Origin: Clarkia xantiana subsp. parviflora
Lineage: Eukaryota > Streptophyta > Magnoliopsida > Myrtales > Onagraceae
Direction: 5' to 3'
NCBI GenBank assembly: GCA_036873135.1
Contig: JAPTYO010000022.1
Location: 7,283,785-7,347,784, forward strand
Length of the DNA: 64,000 nucleotides
This document shows, piece by piece, positions 1 through 10,335 of the stretch. A model generated the notes under the pieces. That model had not been told where the DNA came from and did not search any database. It was given only the letters and a program-made list of their open reading frames with translations. Within the stretch, counting starts at the first letter, position 1; each line of letters starts with the position of its first letter. The position numbers and the translations under genes were made by a program.

Positions 1-540
1 AGATGAAATAAACTTGAGACTCGGCCCCTCGGCTGGGGGGCAGGGGATAGAGAAGAGACATCAAGACCCATGATCACCCCATCGCCAGCCACAAGTTGTT
101 TCCTTTTGTCAAGCAAAGAGGGTGCCTCTTCAACCACTACCTCCTTATCATGGGAGGGAGTCAGCAAGGGGGCACTTGAAGGAGAGCCTCTCGCGGTTTC
201 CTTCTCCTTGGCAGCCGAGGGCCCGACCTCAGAGTCAGGTTTCCGCGCCTTGGATTTAGATTGACTTGAACTCTCACCCACCACAAGAATCATTCGGTAA
301 CCAGGGAAGAACGCTCTAACAACAAGAAGGAAGCAGCATGAGAACAATCATAAGTATATCACAAAGAAAAAAGAAGGGAAAAAGAACATACTGGAAGCAT
401 TAGCAGCCACCCCTGACTTAGAAAATTTCTTGGCCTGATAAACAGAACTAGAGGGTTCTTCCCTCTCATCTGATTCAACGGCACGTTCGGAACGCTCTGC
501 CTACACCTTGTATGTTTCTCCATGAAATCAACCTACAAGG
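1..540 (-). pseudogene. Remnant of an antisense accessory ORF of the family-B element
   Basis: On the minus strand, 1-264 is open in one frame and encodes a Lys/Ser/Glu-rich hydrophilic segment (QSKSKARKPDSEVGPSAAKE...), like the linker seen in the antisense genes of elements A and C. A second open segment, about 400-500, ends at a possible 5' splice site (CCA|GTATGTTC), and an AG near 310 would join it in frame to the first. Further upstream (500-640) the frame is broken. Position, strand and composition match the antisense genes elsewhere in the window. No domain is recognised in this fragment, so the assignment is by context. Confidence 0.4.
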
Positions 541-1094
541 GGTCATACGAGTCCCTGCCTCATACAAGTCCGCCTCGGACACCCAAGACACAGGACGGTC
601 AGATTTGGTCTGACTACCTTGGAAAACGATCTTCAAGGTCTCCCTGTCTGAAGAAGAAAGCTTCCCAAAAGTGAGTCATCTATACGAGCAACCAACGCAA
701 AGATCGACCCTTACTCATGGAGTGGCGAGATACGCCTACTACGGGGGCAACCTTAACACCAAGGGAAGAGGGCGAACTTTTAGTTTCCCCAAATGGAGCA
801 ACGCTCCAGCACATCCGAAGGAAGGGTCAACCATTAACACATGTCAATAGACCCCTTCGCTCGCGGCGGTAAGAAGAAAGCTTGTAAGCTTTTTCACCCT
901 CACTTTTATGGGGAACAAATTGCAGGGTAAAGGTCAAGAGCTATACACACGCGCCAACGAATGAAGGAAAAATGTTACACATGCCGAAGGTCGAGATTAA
1001 TGGACAACGCTCACGCTAGTACGAGGGAGGCGGAACGTTGTGTCCCATTGAGTGGCAGAGTTCCCACCCTCAAGTAAAGGAGAGGTCTATGCTC

Positions 1095-1400
1095 TCACCT
1101 TTGCACTTATGCTCATATTCATGATTAACATCTACAGGTACATCAATGTCATCACTCATGCTTATACTCACAACCCGTCCATACATACATACATGTTCAT
1201 GCTTGCACTCATATGCATGCCCACATACACACTCCCATGTGTTCAAACATTTAGATGTCCATGCACATGGCCGCCATATATTCATGCATACATTCACGAC
1301 TACAATCGCAGCATGTCTCCACTCACTCCCATCCTTATGTTCCTACTTGCATGTATGCTAGTACACATCCTCATGTTCATGATTTGTCCATGTTCACTCC
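1095..1400. repeat. CAT/CATG-rich low-complexity tract
   Basis: This stretch is dominated by CAT, CATG and ACAC words. It gives several overlapping open frames on both strands whose predicted products are His/Met/Cys-rich and share no codon signature, so they are by-products of composition. It lies in the untranslated 3' region of the left gypsy element. Confidence 0.6.
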
Positions 1401-1815
1401 TAGTTAACATCCTATAGGCATATTTTCTAGTATCCCATACTTAGAAAAATTTCGGACCAAAATTGAAATTTTTCTCCACTTAGGCAAATCACGGCATGAA
1501 ATTGAAGCATAAGTCACTTAGTTACATTCGTATTGCATCCCTACGCAAGCATGTATTTTTCGAAATATACGTCCGTAGCAAGGAAAGATTTATTATTCCC
1601 ACCTCAGACGGACGCGTGCTTAGGCACACGTCCGTGCTACTCTGATGTTTACAATTCCTCTATCTCATAAGGCAGGGGGCAGAGTCAGAGGCACGCATCC
1701 ATGGGTAAGTAAGCATTCAGACGAAAGGTAAAACCCCGGTTTCAAATTGCGCGTATCATACCATCCTGAAATAGATTCAATCAAGGGTTAAGCCATTGGT
1801 TGACTCGGGGGCATG

Positions 1816-2727
1816 TGATGGATATACGCCCAATTTGAACCCGTTGACTTCCGAACCGTTGTATTTTTATCATCCCATTAACGATTGTAAATCGAAACTT
1901 CAACCCGGACACTTCGCGAGAACATCAACGGCTCGGACGAGGCCGAAGCGCTCGTCCGGCCAAGGTAAACTCACCTAGGTGAGGTTGGGTGGCCACACCC
2001 GACCTCCCCTAGGGGAGATCGGGTCAGCCAACCCGATCTCCCCTAGGGGAGATCGGGTGGACCAACCCGATCTCTCCTAGGAGGGATGGGGTTGGCCAAC
2101 CCCATCCTCCCTAGGAGGGGTTGGGTGCCCTCACCCAACCCCTACCCTTGGGGGTCGGATTTTCCCTCCCCCCAAGGGCCCCGGCACCACCCTTGGACTC
2201 CCACACTCGGTTTATTCCGCCTACCTTCTCCGTATCCTAAGGTCCTAATTATGCGTTTAAAGGTTAATTAACTGTGTTTAAAGGTTAACGATGTCATTAA
2301 GCCACCTTAATGACACTGTTGCCTATAAATACCCCACCTCCACTATTCATTTGGGGATCTTGGCAAGTTGCACAATTTTGCTCTGACATCTCTCTAGCTT
2401 TATCTCTCTAAAACCGTACTGACTTAGGCATCGGAGAGGGTTCATCAGGCACCACCCCCCCCCCCTGTGCCTGGTATTGCCCCTCTTGCAGGGTGGCAAG
2501 GAGAAGAGAGCCAAGGAAGCAGAAGAGCATAGAGCAGTAGGACAAGCCCCAGGGGTAAGAAGTACAAGCCTCAGGAGGCCAGAAGGAGAGAAGGAAAGGA
2601 GGTCAGAAGGAGAGAAGGAAAGGAGGTCAGAAGGAGAGAAGAGAAGGACATATATCAGAACGACTACCCCAAGGGAGCAGAAGGGCATGTATCAGAATGA
2701 CTAGTCCTAGGAACACTGAACCCGACA
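1816..2727 (+). repeat. LTR (3' LTR of the left family-B gypsy element)
   Basis: It begins TGATGGATATACGCCC and ends ...CCCGACA. Its first about 670 bases are collinear with the reverse complement of the two LTRs of element B (39778-40427 and 48434-49183). A TATA box (TATAAATA) is at 2334-2341, about 520 bases into the LTR. The 3' part (from about 2500) differs from element B: it holds two full and one partial copy of a 24-base AGGAGGTCAGAAGG...-type repeat at about 2575-2645 and a different end. At 912 bp it is longer than the 650 and 750 bp LTRs of element B, mainly through palindromic repeats (1970-2165) and this 3' repeat. Confidence 0.8.
1970..2165. repeat. Array of palindromes centred on CCTAGG in the LTR U3
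   Basis: Five CCTAGG centres (near 1975, 2008, 2043, 2078 and 2110) are each flanked by arms such as GATCTCCCC/GGGGAGATC and by a second palindromic spacer of the type GGGTnnnCCAACCC. The result is a run of alternating hairpins. The same array has two centres in the left LTR of element B and three in its right LTR. Confidence 0.8.
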
Positions 2728-2732
2728 TTTCA

Positions 2733-3339
2733 TTAGTGGGAGATAAATTCTAGATTGACGACCCGTTGACCTAGATTTTATAACCTAACATATAGGTAAC
2801 CTAGGAAATTGGGTTAATGTCACATTAGGTAAATTAGGCTTGACACAAATCTCAATTGACATGAGAGGCAAAAAATTGGGCCTCTCTAACATAAGTGGCC
2901 GGCTGAAATATGTGAGGTGCAAAGTGGACTTTTGTCCACTTTGCTCCTCCTATAAATAAGGGGAGTTAAGGTTCTATTTGGGGTAATTCACAATTCTTCA
3001 TGAGCGGTGATTTGAGAGATAACCCTCCCCCCCTTTTGAGTACATTTCGGCCGAACTATCCACCACCTAAGGGTGTGCCAAATTGCCTCGAGCAAAACAC
3101 TCTGGAGATCCGTCCCTGCCAAGAATCGATCAGAGGCTTTTCTGTAGAGTTAATACCACGTAGGGCTTCTTTAACAAGAACCTCTACGGGTTCCATCCAG
3201 TGGATCGTGAACTCCCTCAGCAAGATCCTTGGGATTATAGATAAGGTTTAAGGTATGTGCACATCTTCTGCTGCGTAATTCTGATTACAAGCATGTGCCT
3301 TATTTATTTTTCCGTAGTAATCAACCCCGTGGTCCAACA
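2733..3339 (+). repeat. Copia 3' LTR with its polypurine tract
   Basis: A purine tract (TTAGTGGGAGA, 2733-2743) is followed by about 596 bp that align along their length with the LTRs of copia element D (8574-9173), ending ...GTCCAACA. It contains the hairpin and TATAAATA promoter (about 2920-2958) typical of this family. The element body that should lie to the left is gone; only five bases separate the purine tract from the gypsy LTR ending at 2727. It is more diverged than the other LTRs here, so it is an older copy. Confidence 0.75.
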
Positions 3340-4125
3340 TTTAGCAGTTAAATCAACTAAAGACCATACCGTATTGGCTTTCCTAGAGACGATCTCTTCC
3401 TCCATTCCTTCGCTTGAGGTCCTTTCAATGCTTGTTTAACCGTTACCGGTTCATCAACCGAAGTCAGAGTGAATAACTCACTCTTTTCGATAGGATATTT
3501 CTTGGGAGAAGTTCGATGCCTTTGACTACATCTAGGCTCATTAGTCCCATTTTGAATTTGAACGACGCTCCCACTAGGAATAATGCTCCTGATTGGAACA
3601 ACACTCCCACTGGCAAAAAGAGCGTTACTTGAACCTTCACCAACAACTATTCTTGGACGACCTCTTGGTCTCGGGATTCTACCTCCGAGATGAATTCGAT
3701 GGTTACTAGAATCAGGAACCAAGGTGGTAGTGCCACTCCAACTGTCACCAGTAGGTAGTTGAGGAGTTATAGGATTTTCATCCAACGGTTCAGCAACATG
3801 ATTATCAGGTTCGACTTGATTCGCATCTGCAGCAACAGTGATCTATGTGGTTGGATTGACTCCTCCTACTGGTTTTGTTATGAAAATGTCTCCATTCTCA
3901 TTTACCATATCGTTCACAGGTGTTGCTGCCTCAAATCTCCCACTCGAAGTAAGTGGGACCTGATTATCACCATCCCACTCGAAGCTTAGGAATTTCTCCT
4001 CAAGGAATGTAACGTCTCATGTTCGACCACGCCACCAATCTCCTGAGCTACCGCAAACATGTATGCCATAGAGTTTTCAGAGTGCCTTATAAAGATATTT
4101 TTCAATATTTTGGTTTCCAAATTTG
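3340..4125 (-). pseudogene. Copia pol fragment (integrase C-terminal edge to RT N-terminus)
   Basis: On the minus strand an open segment (3357-3785) encodes the Pro/Ser-rich linker with the motif GRIPRPRGRPR and ends in the start of the reverse-transcriptase domain (ALKGPQAKEW). This matches the same region of elements E' (8440-7780) and E (20565-19990). It abuts an LTR of opposite orientation at 3339 and the 3' LTR of E' at 4126, so it is an orphan piece of a fourth copia copy. No catalytic motif is included. Confidence 0.7.
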
Positions 4126-4210
4126 TGTTGGATTACGAGGCTAAATACTACGGAAACATAAACAAGGTACATTCTAGTATTCACTATTACGCAGCGGAAG
4201 ATGTGCACAT

Positions 4211-4809
4211 TGTAAGAATATGGTGATGGGCACCGTAATTGATAGCCCATAATATGTATAGTTTACCTAAGAAAATTAGGTACAAGTAACATTAGGGTAA
4301 TTGGGCTAGACCTAAATTCCAATTGACATGAGAGGCCCAAAATTGGGTCTCCCTATGCATAGTGGTCGGCCGGAACATTGGAGTGGGCAAAGTGGACTTT
4401 TGTCTACTTTGCTCCTCCTATAATACATGGTGTTATGGGATTTTTAGGGTTAATCACTATTTCCTCATTAGAGTGTTTTAGAGAGAAAAACCCTCCACCC
4501 CACACAAGGGTTTCGGCCGAACCTATCCACCACCAAAGGGTGTGCCAATTTGCTTTCTAGCAAACACTCTAGATATATGTCCCCTGCCAAGAATCTATCA
4601 GAGGCTTTGCTGTGGAGAACATACCAAGTAGGGATTCTTTAAACAGAACCTCTACTGGTGCCGACCGGAGGATCGTGAACTCCCTGCAGGAAGGATCTTG
4701 GGACTACGGACAACGTTTGAGGTATGTGTGAATGTTCCGCTGCGTAATTTCAATTACTAGCATGTAACATGATTTAGTAACTGTAGTGATTACTCCACGT
4801 AATCTAACA
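4211..4809 (+). mobile_element. Solo LTR of the copia D family, TSD CACAT
   Basis: This is a complete 599-bp LTR (TGTAAG...CTAACA) flanked by the direct repeat CACAT (4206-4210 and 4810-4814) and lying inside the 3' LTR of E'. No purine tract precedes it and no primer-binding site follows it, as expected of a solo LTR. Its 5' part carries bases diagnostic of the 5' LTR of element D. From about 4400 onward it carries bases diagnostic of the 3' LTR of D. That is the pattern left by LTR-LTR recombination of a D copy at this site. Confidence 0.9.
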
Positions 4810-5326
4810 CACATACCTAAACCTTTTCCGTAGTCCCAAGATCTTGCTGAGGGAGTTCTCGATCCACCGGACGGAACCCGTAGATGTTCTTGTTAAGGAA
4901 GCCCAATAGGTATAGTCTCCACAACAAAGCCTCTAATCGATTCTCGGCAGGGACAGATCTCCAAAGTGTTTTGCTCAAAGCAAATTGGCACACCCTTGGT
5001 GTTGGTATAGGTTCTGCCGAAACTTGTGTTTAGGGAGGAGGATTTTTCTCTCAAATCACCACTAAGGAGGAATTGTGAAATTACCCTAATAAAATCCCTA
5101 ACACTCCCTATTTATAGAAGGAGCAAAGTGGAAAAAAGTCCACTTTACCCATACACAAGTTTCGGCCGACCTTGGTGTATAAGGGAGGCCCAATTTTGGG
5201 CCTCTCATGTCTTTTGGGATTTGGGTCAAGCCCAATTTCCCTAATGTGACATTTACCCAATTTCTTAGGTAACATATAAATATTAATGGGCTTCCATTTA
5301 CAGCGCCCAATCACCATATGCTAACA
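4810..5326 (-). repeat. Right-hand piece of the E' 3' LTR
   Basis: Together with 4126-4210 it forms an LTR of about 592 bp, read on the minus strand as TGTTAGCATATGGTG...CCAACA. The family hairpin upstream of the TATA box is at about 5127-5150, with a base change in one arm. Confidence 0.85.
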
Positions 5327-5337
5327 GCTCCCACTCG

Positions 5338-6384
5338 TCGGAATGGGAGGGTGTCTGTTAATGTATTGTTTTTCAAATCGCATCAACATTTCACTCTTCT
5401 GATATTGCCCTTGCTTCCTAATAATTCATACGAGGTTTGCCGTGCGACCGGCGGATACGACGGGCATCGTGCTACTCATTTGTTAGGAGTGTTGTAGCGC
5501 CCGCGAAACGTTGATTCCCTATCTCAAATCAACCTGTTAAAAACATAAAATTGTATCGCGTTGTATCCTAGGTCAACCGTTAATTCTCCCATTGCCCATT
5601 CTCCGTAAAAGTATTCACAACCTTCAACTAATATCCGGTTGACGGCCACCTAGTGAATACAAGAGTCGGTGAATTACAGGTGAACTTGGTCATCCCCATC
5701 GCTCATACGCTTAGTCAAACCCAACCGGTTTCCAAAGACGTGGTAACTTGGCTTTTTTCTTCAGCACTACGCTCATACGCTGGGAAGCGAACATTGAGCC
5801 TGACCTTAGGTATGAATTCTGAGTCCATGAGGATACTTTGGGTGCCTCTTCATCAGGCTCCCTGGATCAACCACACGCTCGAGGTGAAGAAGTTTGCGCC
5901 TGTGGTCGAACATGGCACACGTAGTACGAAGCACGCGTCGATAGCATACCCGAACATCGTCAGGTGTGGGATATGTCAATGATGCTATCGTAGATTTTCA
6001 TCTGGCCTAGAATGTGGTTAATGAGGAACAGAGTTCATCACCGGCGATGCGCAAAACGAAGATCATGTCGTGTTACTTCGAAACCAAATGATCGTTTTCG
6101 TAACCAAGTTTATCCAACTGGTTCTTAGCTAGTCTTGCTGCGGCAGAGGTCCCCCTCTCCTACAAGACGACCGTGCCCGTGTGATAAGGAAAGGCCCACA
6201 TTCGACATAATTTAGGCAGAGGATTGTGTCCTCTTATGACTTAGTTTATAGACAGTGAAATCCGATGTAATCAAAAATTATGACGTCGATTAATCATAAA
6301 CTCGAATTGCAATTTTCTCATTTATAAAAAATGTAACTTTCAATTATCAAAATGTTATCACAGATATACGCCCACTTTTAAACC
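5338..6384 (-). other. 3' untranslated region of copia E'
   Basis: This is about 1 kb between the RNase H stop codon and the purine tract. It is nearly identical to 17540-18577 in element E and recognisably similar to 15277-16400 in D. Plus-strand open frames here are not conserved as coding between copies. No gene, RNA or repeat array was seen. Confidence 0.6.
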
Positions 6385-8510
6385 CTACGCAATCCAAGCA
6401 GTTACATGCTTTTCAAATGTCTCTTTGCGTAATGGTTTAGTTAATGGGTCCGCTACCATGTTATCAGTGGACGAGTATTCTAACTTGATTATATTGTCTT
6501 CTACCATAGATTTAGCATAATTATATTTCACGTCAATATGTTTAGTCCTATTATGGTTCTTTGGATTCTTTACTACCGCAATAGCTGCCTGATTTTCAGA
6601 GTACACCTTCAAAGGCTTACTCCCGAAATCGTCACCAAGCAGCGCAGTAAAAAGCCTTTTCAGCCAGACCGCTTCCTGTGCATTTTTTTTTTTGGAGAGA
6701 GAAACGAATTCTGATTCCATCGTAGAAAACGCGACACATGATTGCTTCTTACTCGTCCATGAATGGCGGCATCAGCAAGGAGAAACACTCCTCCTGTGGT
6801 GGACTTACGATTGTCTGGATCGCCACCATGGTCGGCGTCACTGAACTCGGTCAATTCAAACTTCCAGCCCTCATAGCACAGTACGTAGTCAACAGTACCT
6901 TTCAGATATCGTATGATCCGCTTTACAGCTTTTAATTGTTGATAGCCAGGGTCTGATTGGAATCTTGCTACTAGGCCCACAACGTAACAGATGTCAGGAC
7001 GAGTGCAAAGCATGGAGTACATGAGACTTCCGACCATTCTTAAATATTCTGCACTCCTCATCTGTTCACGCTCTTGCTGGTTCTTCGGGGCCGTCGCGTT
7101 TTGACAACGCGCACCCGAATACTACCGGCGTCTCCACGGGTTTGGCATCTTGTAATCTAAACCTTTTCAACAAAGGCTTCCTGAGATAGACACAGTCTCT
7201 GGGCGGCACGACACGATCTCTAGCAATCTTAATGCCCAAGATGTACGTATCCTCTCCCATGTCTTTCATATTAAATACAGATCCCAACCAGGAATTTGAT
7301 TCATGCATGAAACTCACATCGTTTGCAGCAATGAGTATGTCATCCACGTATAAAGTTAAGATGATGTACTTAGACTCAGAGGTCTTTGTATACACGCACG
7401 GATCCTCGTGAAGATTCACGAATCCATTTCCAACGATTTCCTCGTGGAATCCGCGGCACCATTGCCGAGACGATTGTTTAAGACCGTAAATGGATCTTTA
7501 CATTCGTTACCAGGAGTAATGTGACCCTCTGGTTGCTCCATATAGATCTCTTCCTCCAGGTTTCCGTGGAGGAATGCGGTCTTAACATCCATTTGGTGCA
7601 GCTCTAGATCGAGGCATGCGACCAGGGCTAGGATTGCCCTGACTGTTGTGTACCGCACAGTCGGTGAGTATGTCTCGTCAAATTCCACTCCGTGAATCTG
7701 GGTGTATCCTTTCGCAACTAGTCGAGCTTTGTATCGCTCGACATTTCCATCAGCAGTGAGTTTTAGTTACAGAACCTACTTAGCCCCTATGGCACTGCGC
7801 TTAGCACGTAAATCAACTAAAGACCATACGGAATTGGCTTTCATTGAGGCGATCTCTTCCTCCATTGCTTTCCTCCATTCTTTCGCTTGAGGTCCTTTCA
7901 ACGATTGTTGAACCGTTTCCGGTTCGTCAACGGAAGTTGGGGTGAATATCTCACCCTTCTTCGATGCCTTTGACTTTGTCTAGGCTCGTTTATCCCATCT
8001 TGAGCCTGAACGTTGCTCCCACTCGGAATAATGCTTTATATCGGAGCATCACTCCCACAGGGAACAAGGGTAGTGCTAGAACCTTGACCTAGGACTTTTC
8101 TTGGACGACCTCTCGGTCTCGGGATTCTACCTCCGAGATTAATTCCTTGATCACTAGGACCTGGAACCAAGGTTGTTGATCCACTCCCACTGGGAACAAA
8201 GGGTAGTTGTGGCATTATTTGAATTTCATCCAGCGGTCCGGCTACGTGATTATCAGGTTCAACTTGATTCACATCTGCAGCAACAGTGATTTCTGTTGTA
8301 GGATTGGCTCCTACCACTGAATTTACTATTAAAGTGTCTCTATCTTCATTTACTATTCCATTCACTTGTGTTGCTGCCTCAAATCTCCCACTCGAAATAA
8401 GTGGGACCTGACCATCATCGTTATCCTGCTCCAAATCGATCAAGACTTCGTCTGTTTTCGTTTCACCAAGCGTTGGAAATTCATCCTCAAGGAATGTAAC
8501 GTCTCATGTT
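6385..8510 (-). pseudogene. Decayed copia pol: linker, reverse transcriptase, RNase H
   Basis: Reading leftwards: a linker (8443-8036; GRIPRPRGRPR), the RT N-terminus with HQMDVKTAFLHGNLEEEIYM (7688-7416), the RT catalytic YVDDILIA segment (7419-7066), the RT thumb/connection and RNase H start SDADHGGDPDNRKSTTG (7061-6660), and the RNase H end with TKHIDVKYN and MVADPLTKPL (6720-6385). The order RT then RNase H after an integrase edge is the Ty1/copia order. Several frameshifts separate the pieces and one lies in RNase H after LLADAAIHG, so no full pol is made. Protease and the integrase core are absent. It is almost identical to the pol of E. Confidence 0.85.
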
Positions 8511-8541
8511 CGACCACGGCACGTCTCATGTAACGTCTCAT
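8499..8541. repeat. Rearrangement junction with three ACGTCTCAT copies
   Basis: ACGTCTCAT occurs at 8499-8507, 8521-8529 and 8533-8541. Left of it the sequence follows pol of E', right of it the last 33 bp of a minus-strand LTR. In the undisturbed copy (20699-20720) the pol sequence continues instead. Repeated short homologous words at a junction suggest a template-switch or slippage event. Confidence 0.7.
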
Positions 8542-8573
8542 ATTCACTATTACGCATCGGAAGATGTGCACAT

Positions 8574-9173
8574 TGTAAGCATATGTTGATGGGCACCGTA
8601 ATTGATAGCCCATAATATGTATAGTTTACCTAAGAAAATTAGGTACAAGTAACATTAGGGTAATTGGGCTAGACCTAAATCTCAATTGACATGAGAGGCC
8701 AAAAATTGGGTCTCCCTATGCATAGTGGTCGGCCGAAATATTGGAGTGGGCAAAGTGGACTTTTGTCCACTTTGCTCCTCCTATAAATACATGGTGTTAG
8801 GGGATTTTTAGGGTTAATCACTATTTCATCATTGGAGTGTTTTAGAGAGAAAAACTCTTCATCCCACACAAGGGTTTCGGCCGAACCTATCCACCACCAA
8901 AGGGTGTGCCAATTTGCTTTCTAGGAAACACTCCAGAGATCTGTCCCTTGCCAAGAATCGATCATAGGCTTTGCTGTGGAGAACATACCACGTAGGGCTT
9001 CCTTAACCAGAACCTCTACGGGTGCCGACCGGAGGATCGTGAACTCCCTGCAGGAAGGATCTTGGGACTACGGACAAGGTTTGAGGTATGTGCGAATCTT
9101 CCGCTGCGTAATTTCGATTACTAGCATGTACCATGATTTAGTATCAGTAGTGATTACTCCCCGTAATCTAACA
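8574..9173 (+). repeat. 5' LTR of copia D
   Basis: 600 bp, TGTAAG...CTAACA. A perfect inverted repeat CAAAGTGGAC / GTCCACTTTG with a TTTT loop (8751-8774) lies seven bases upstream of TATAAATA (8782-8789). It is followed at once by the primer-binding site. Confidence 0.9.
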
Positions 9174-9174
9174 G

Positions 9175-9186
9175 TGGTATCAGAGC
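9175..9186 (+). other. Primer-binding site (initiator Met tRNA type)
   Basis: TGGTATCAGAGC starts one base after the LTR end. It is complementary to the 3' end of plant initiator tRNA-Met and is the usual primer site of Ty1/copia elements. Confidence 0.9.
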
Positions 9187-9744
9187 TTGTGTTAGGAGTT
9201 CATTATTTTGATAAATTGATATTCTTGAAAATTTAAAATTTTCTGACCGAATTTTTTTAAAAGGAATTGTAAAATTTCGAATTTTTATGTTTATGGTGGT
9301 CCGAAATTTTCATGATATTCTTGGTTAATTTGATGTTCATGATGTTCAAGAAAAGGGTGATATTTATCAAAATCAAACATTGGATTGTAGATCTTATTAA
9401 AATTTGATCTTGAAATTTGACCACTTGTTCCCAATTTAGTGTTTATTAGCCGAAACCCTAGTGATTTACAAGGTAAAAAATTTAATTTCTTAGACAAAAA
9501 GAGATAAACTTTAGCACAAATATTAAAAATTATATTGTTTCCCATATTTTAATTTTTATTCTAGGTAACAATATATCTATAATTGGGAACATTATGATAG
9601 ATTCACATTAATATATAGAAATATATTTAACTATCAATATATCTAAGTATTTAAATATGTTAAAGATATTATTGATAGATTTTAGTTACCTAAAAGATTG
9701 AGAAAATATATTGTTAATATATGTTTCCCTATTTAAGATATTGA

Positions 9745-9790
9745 CAATAAATAATATATATATATATTTTATATATATGTGCAGATTTTT

Positions 9791-9824
<34 letters not shown>

Positions 9825-9910
9825 TGTTTATTGATTTAATCTTAAAGATAGAATCTTGGCAATAAATATATATATATGTTTTAATTAAGGTATGAAATAT
9901 ATATATATAT
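9745..9910. repeat. (TA)n and (CA)n microsatellites
   Basis: Runs of TATATA with a short ACACACAC segment lie in the leader of D. Comparable (TA)n blocks lie at the same relative place in E (23943-24090) and F (33877-33960). Confidence 0.85.
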
Positions 9911-10069
9911 TATTAATATTGGATTATATTTTATATAATTAATGTTTCTTGGTGGCTAAGTTAAATATTTTAATGGACTCTAAAACCCTACTTGGGCCGC
10001 AAGTAAATATTTCGGACCAAGCTTTCATATTTCAGTTATTGGGCCGATCCAATGTGTCAAATCGGGACG

Positions 10070-10335
10070 AATTAAAACCGAACCGGATTTTCTCAATCGG
10101 TTCGACCTAATCGGGTCGGGTCGGACTAGGGTAACTAAGTGGATCTAACCGAACCGGTTTTGTGTGTTGAACCGAACCGAACCCTATTTTTCTTGGACCT
10201 CTTCGGACCGAACCAGATTTTAAATTTAAAACCGGACCGAACCGAACCGGATTTTCCGGACTGGACCCGAACCGGATTTCCAGGACTGAACCGAACCGGA
10301 CCAAACCGGACTCTAAATTGACTGAACTGAACCGT
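10070..10335. repeat. CCGAACCGG-rich low-complexity block
   Basis: Irregular repeats of the words CCGAACCGGA and GGACCGAACC, whose frames translate to Gly/Pro/Arg/Asn-rich peptides. They are composition artefacts. Equivalent blocks are at 23560-23800 (E) and 33410-33740 (F). Confidence 0.8.

Larger units (their letters stand above)
1..2727 (+). mobile_element. 3' part of a Tat-type Ty3/gypsy LTR retrotransposon (family B), cut by the window edge
   Basis: The piece reads towards a 3' LTR at 1816-2727, preceded by a purine tract (GGGGGCATG, ending at 1815). Positions about 1390-2490 are the reverse complement of the 3' end of element B (about 39850-40860), so this is a second copy of that family in the opposite orientation. 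Upstream of about 1390 the two copies diverge. The minus strand carries remnants of an antisense gene (1-540), as in the other Tat elements of the window. No gag or pol is visible in this part. Element class is confident from the LTR match; the left end lies outside the window. Confidence 0.8.
4126..8541 (-). mobile_element. Copia element E' (truncated), 3' LTR plus pol
   Basis: It is a minus-strand element. Its 3' LTR (4126-5326, split by a solo LTR at 4211-4809) is followed by the purine tract (5327-5337, reverse complement CGAGTGGGAGC), a 3' untranslated region and a decayed pol (6385-8510). The element stops at 8520, within the integrase/RT linker, so gag, leader, primer site and 5' LTR are missing. 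From 4211 to 8520 it copies 16411-20720 at an offset of 12,200 bp (12,201 over a short part). The junction with the next LTR piece (8499-8541) contains three copies of ACGTCTCAT. Confidence 0.8.

Noticed and set aside
1052..1417. 121-codon ORF
   Set aside because: CAT-rich low-complexity DNA, open on several frames of both strands, no protein signature.
4211..5326. Head-to-head LTR pair (4211-4809 plus, 4810-5326 minus) as a hairpin-type element
   Set aside because: The minus LTR continues left of the plus LTR (4126-4210) and CACAT flanks the insert, so it is a solo LTR inside another LTR.
5653..5982. 109-codon plus-strand ORF, similar at 17854-18057
   Set aside because: It lies in the 3' untranslated part of copia E'/E on the antisense strand; the second copy is broken, and no domain is seen.
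9745..9910. (TA)n blocks as possible matrix-attachment or origin sequences
   Set aside because: Simple microsatellites inside the leader; nothing beyond AT content supports a function.
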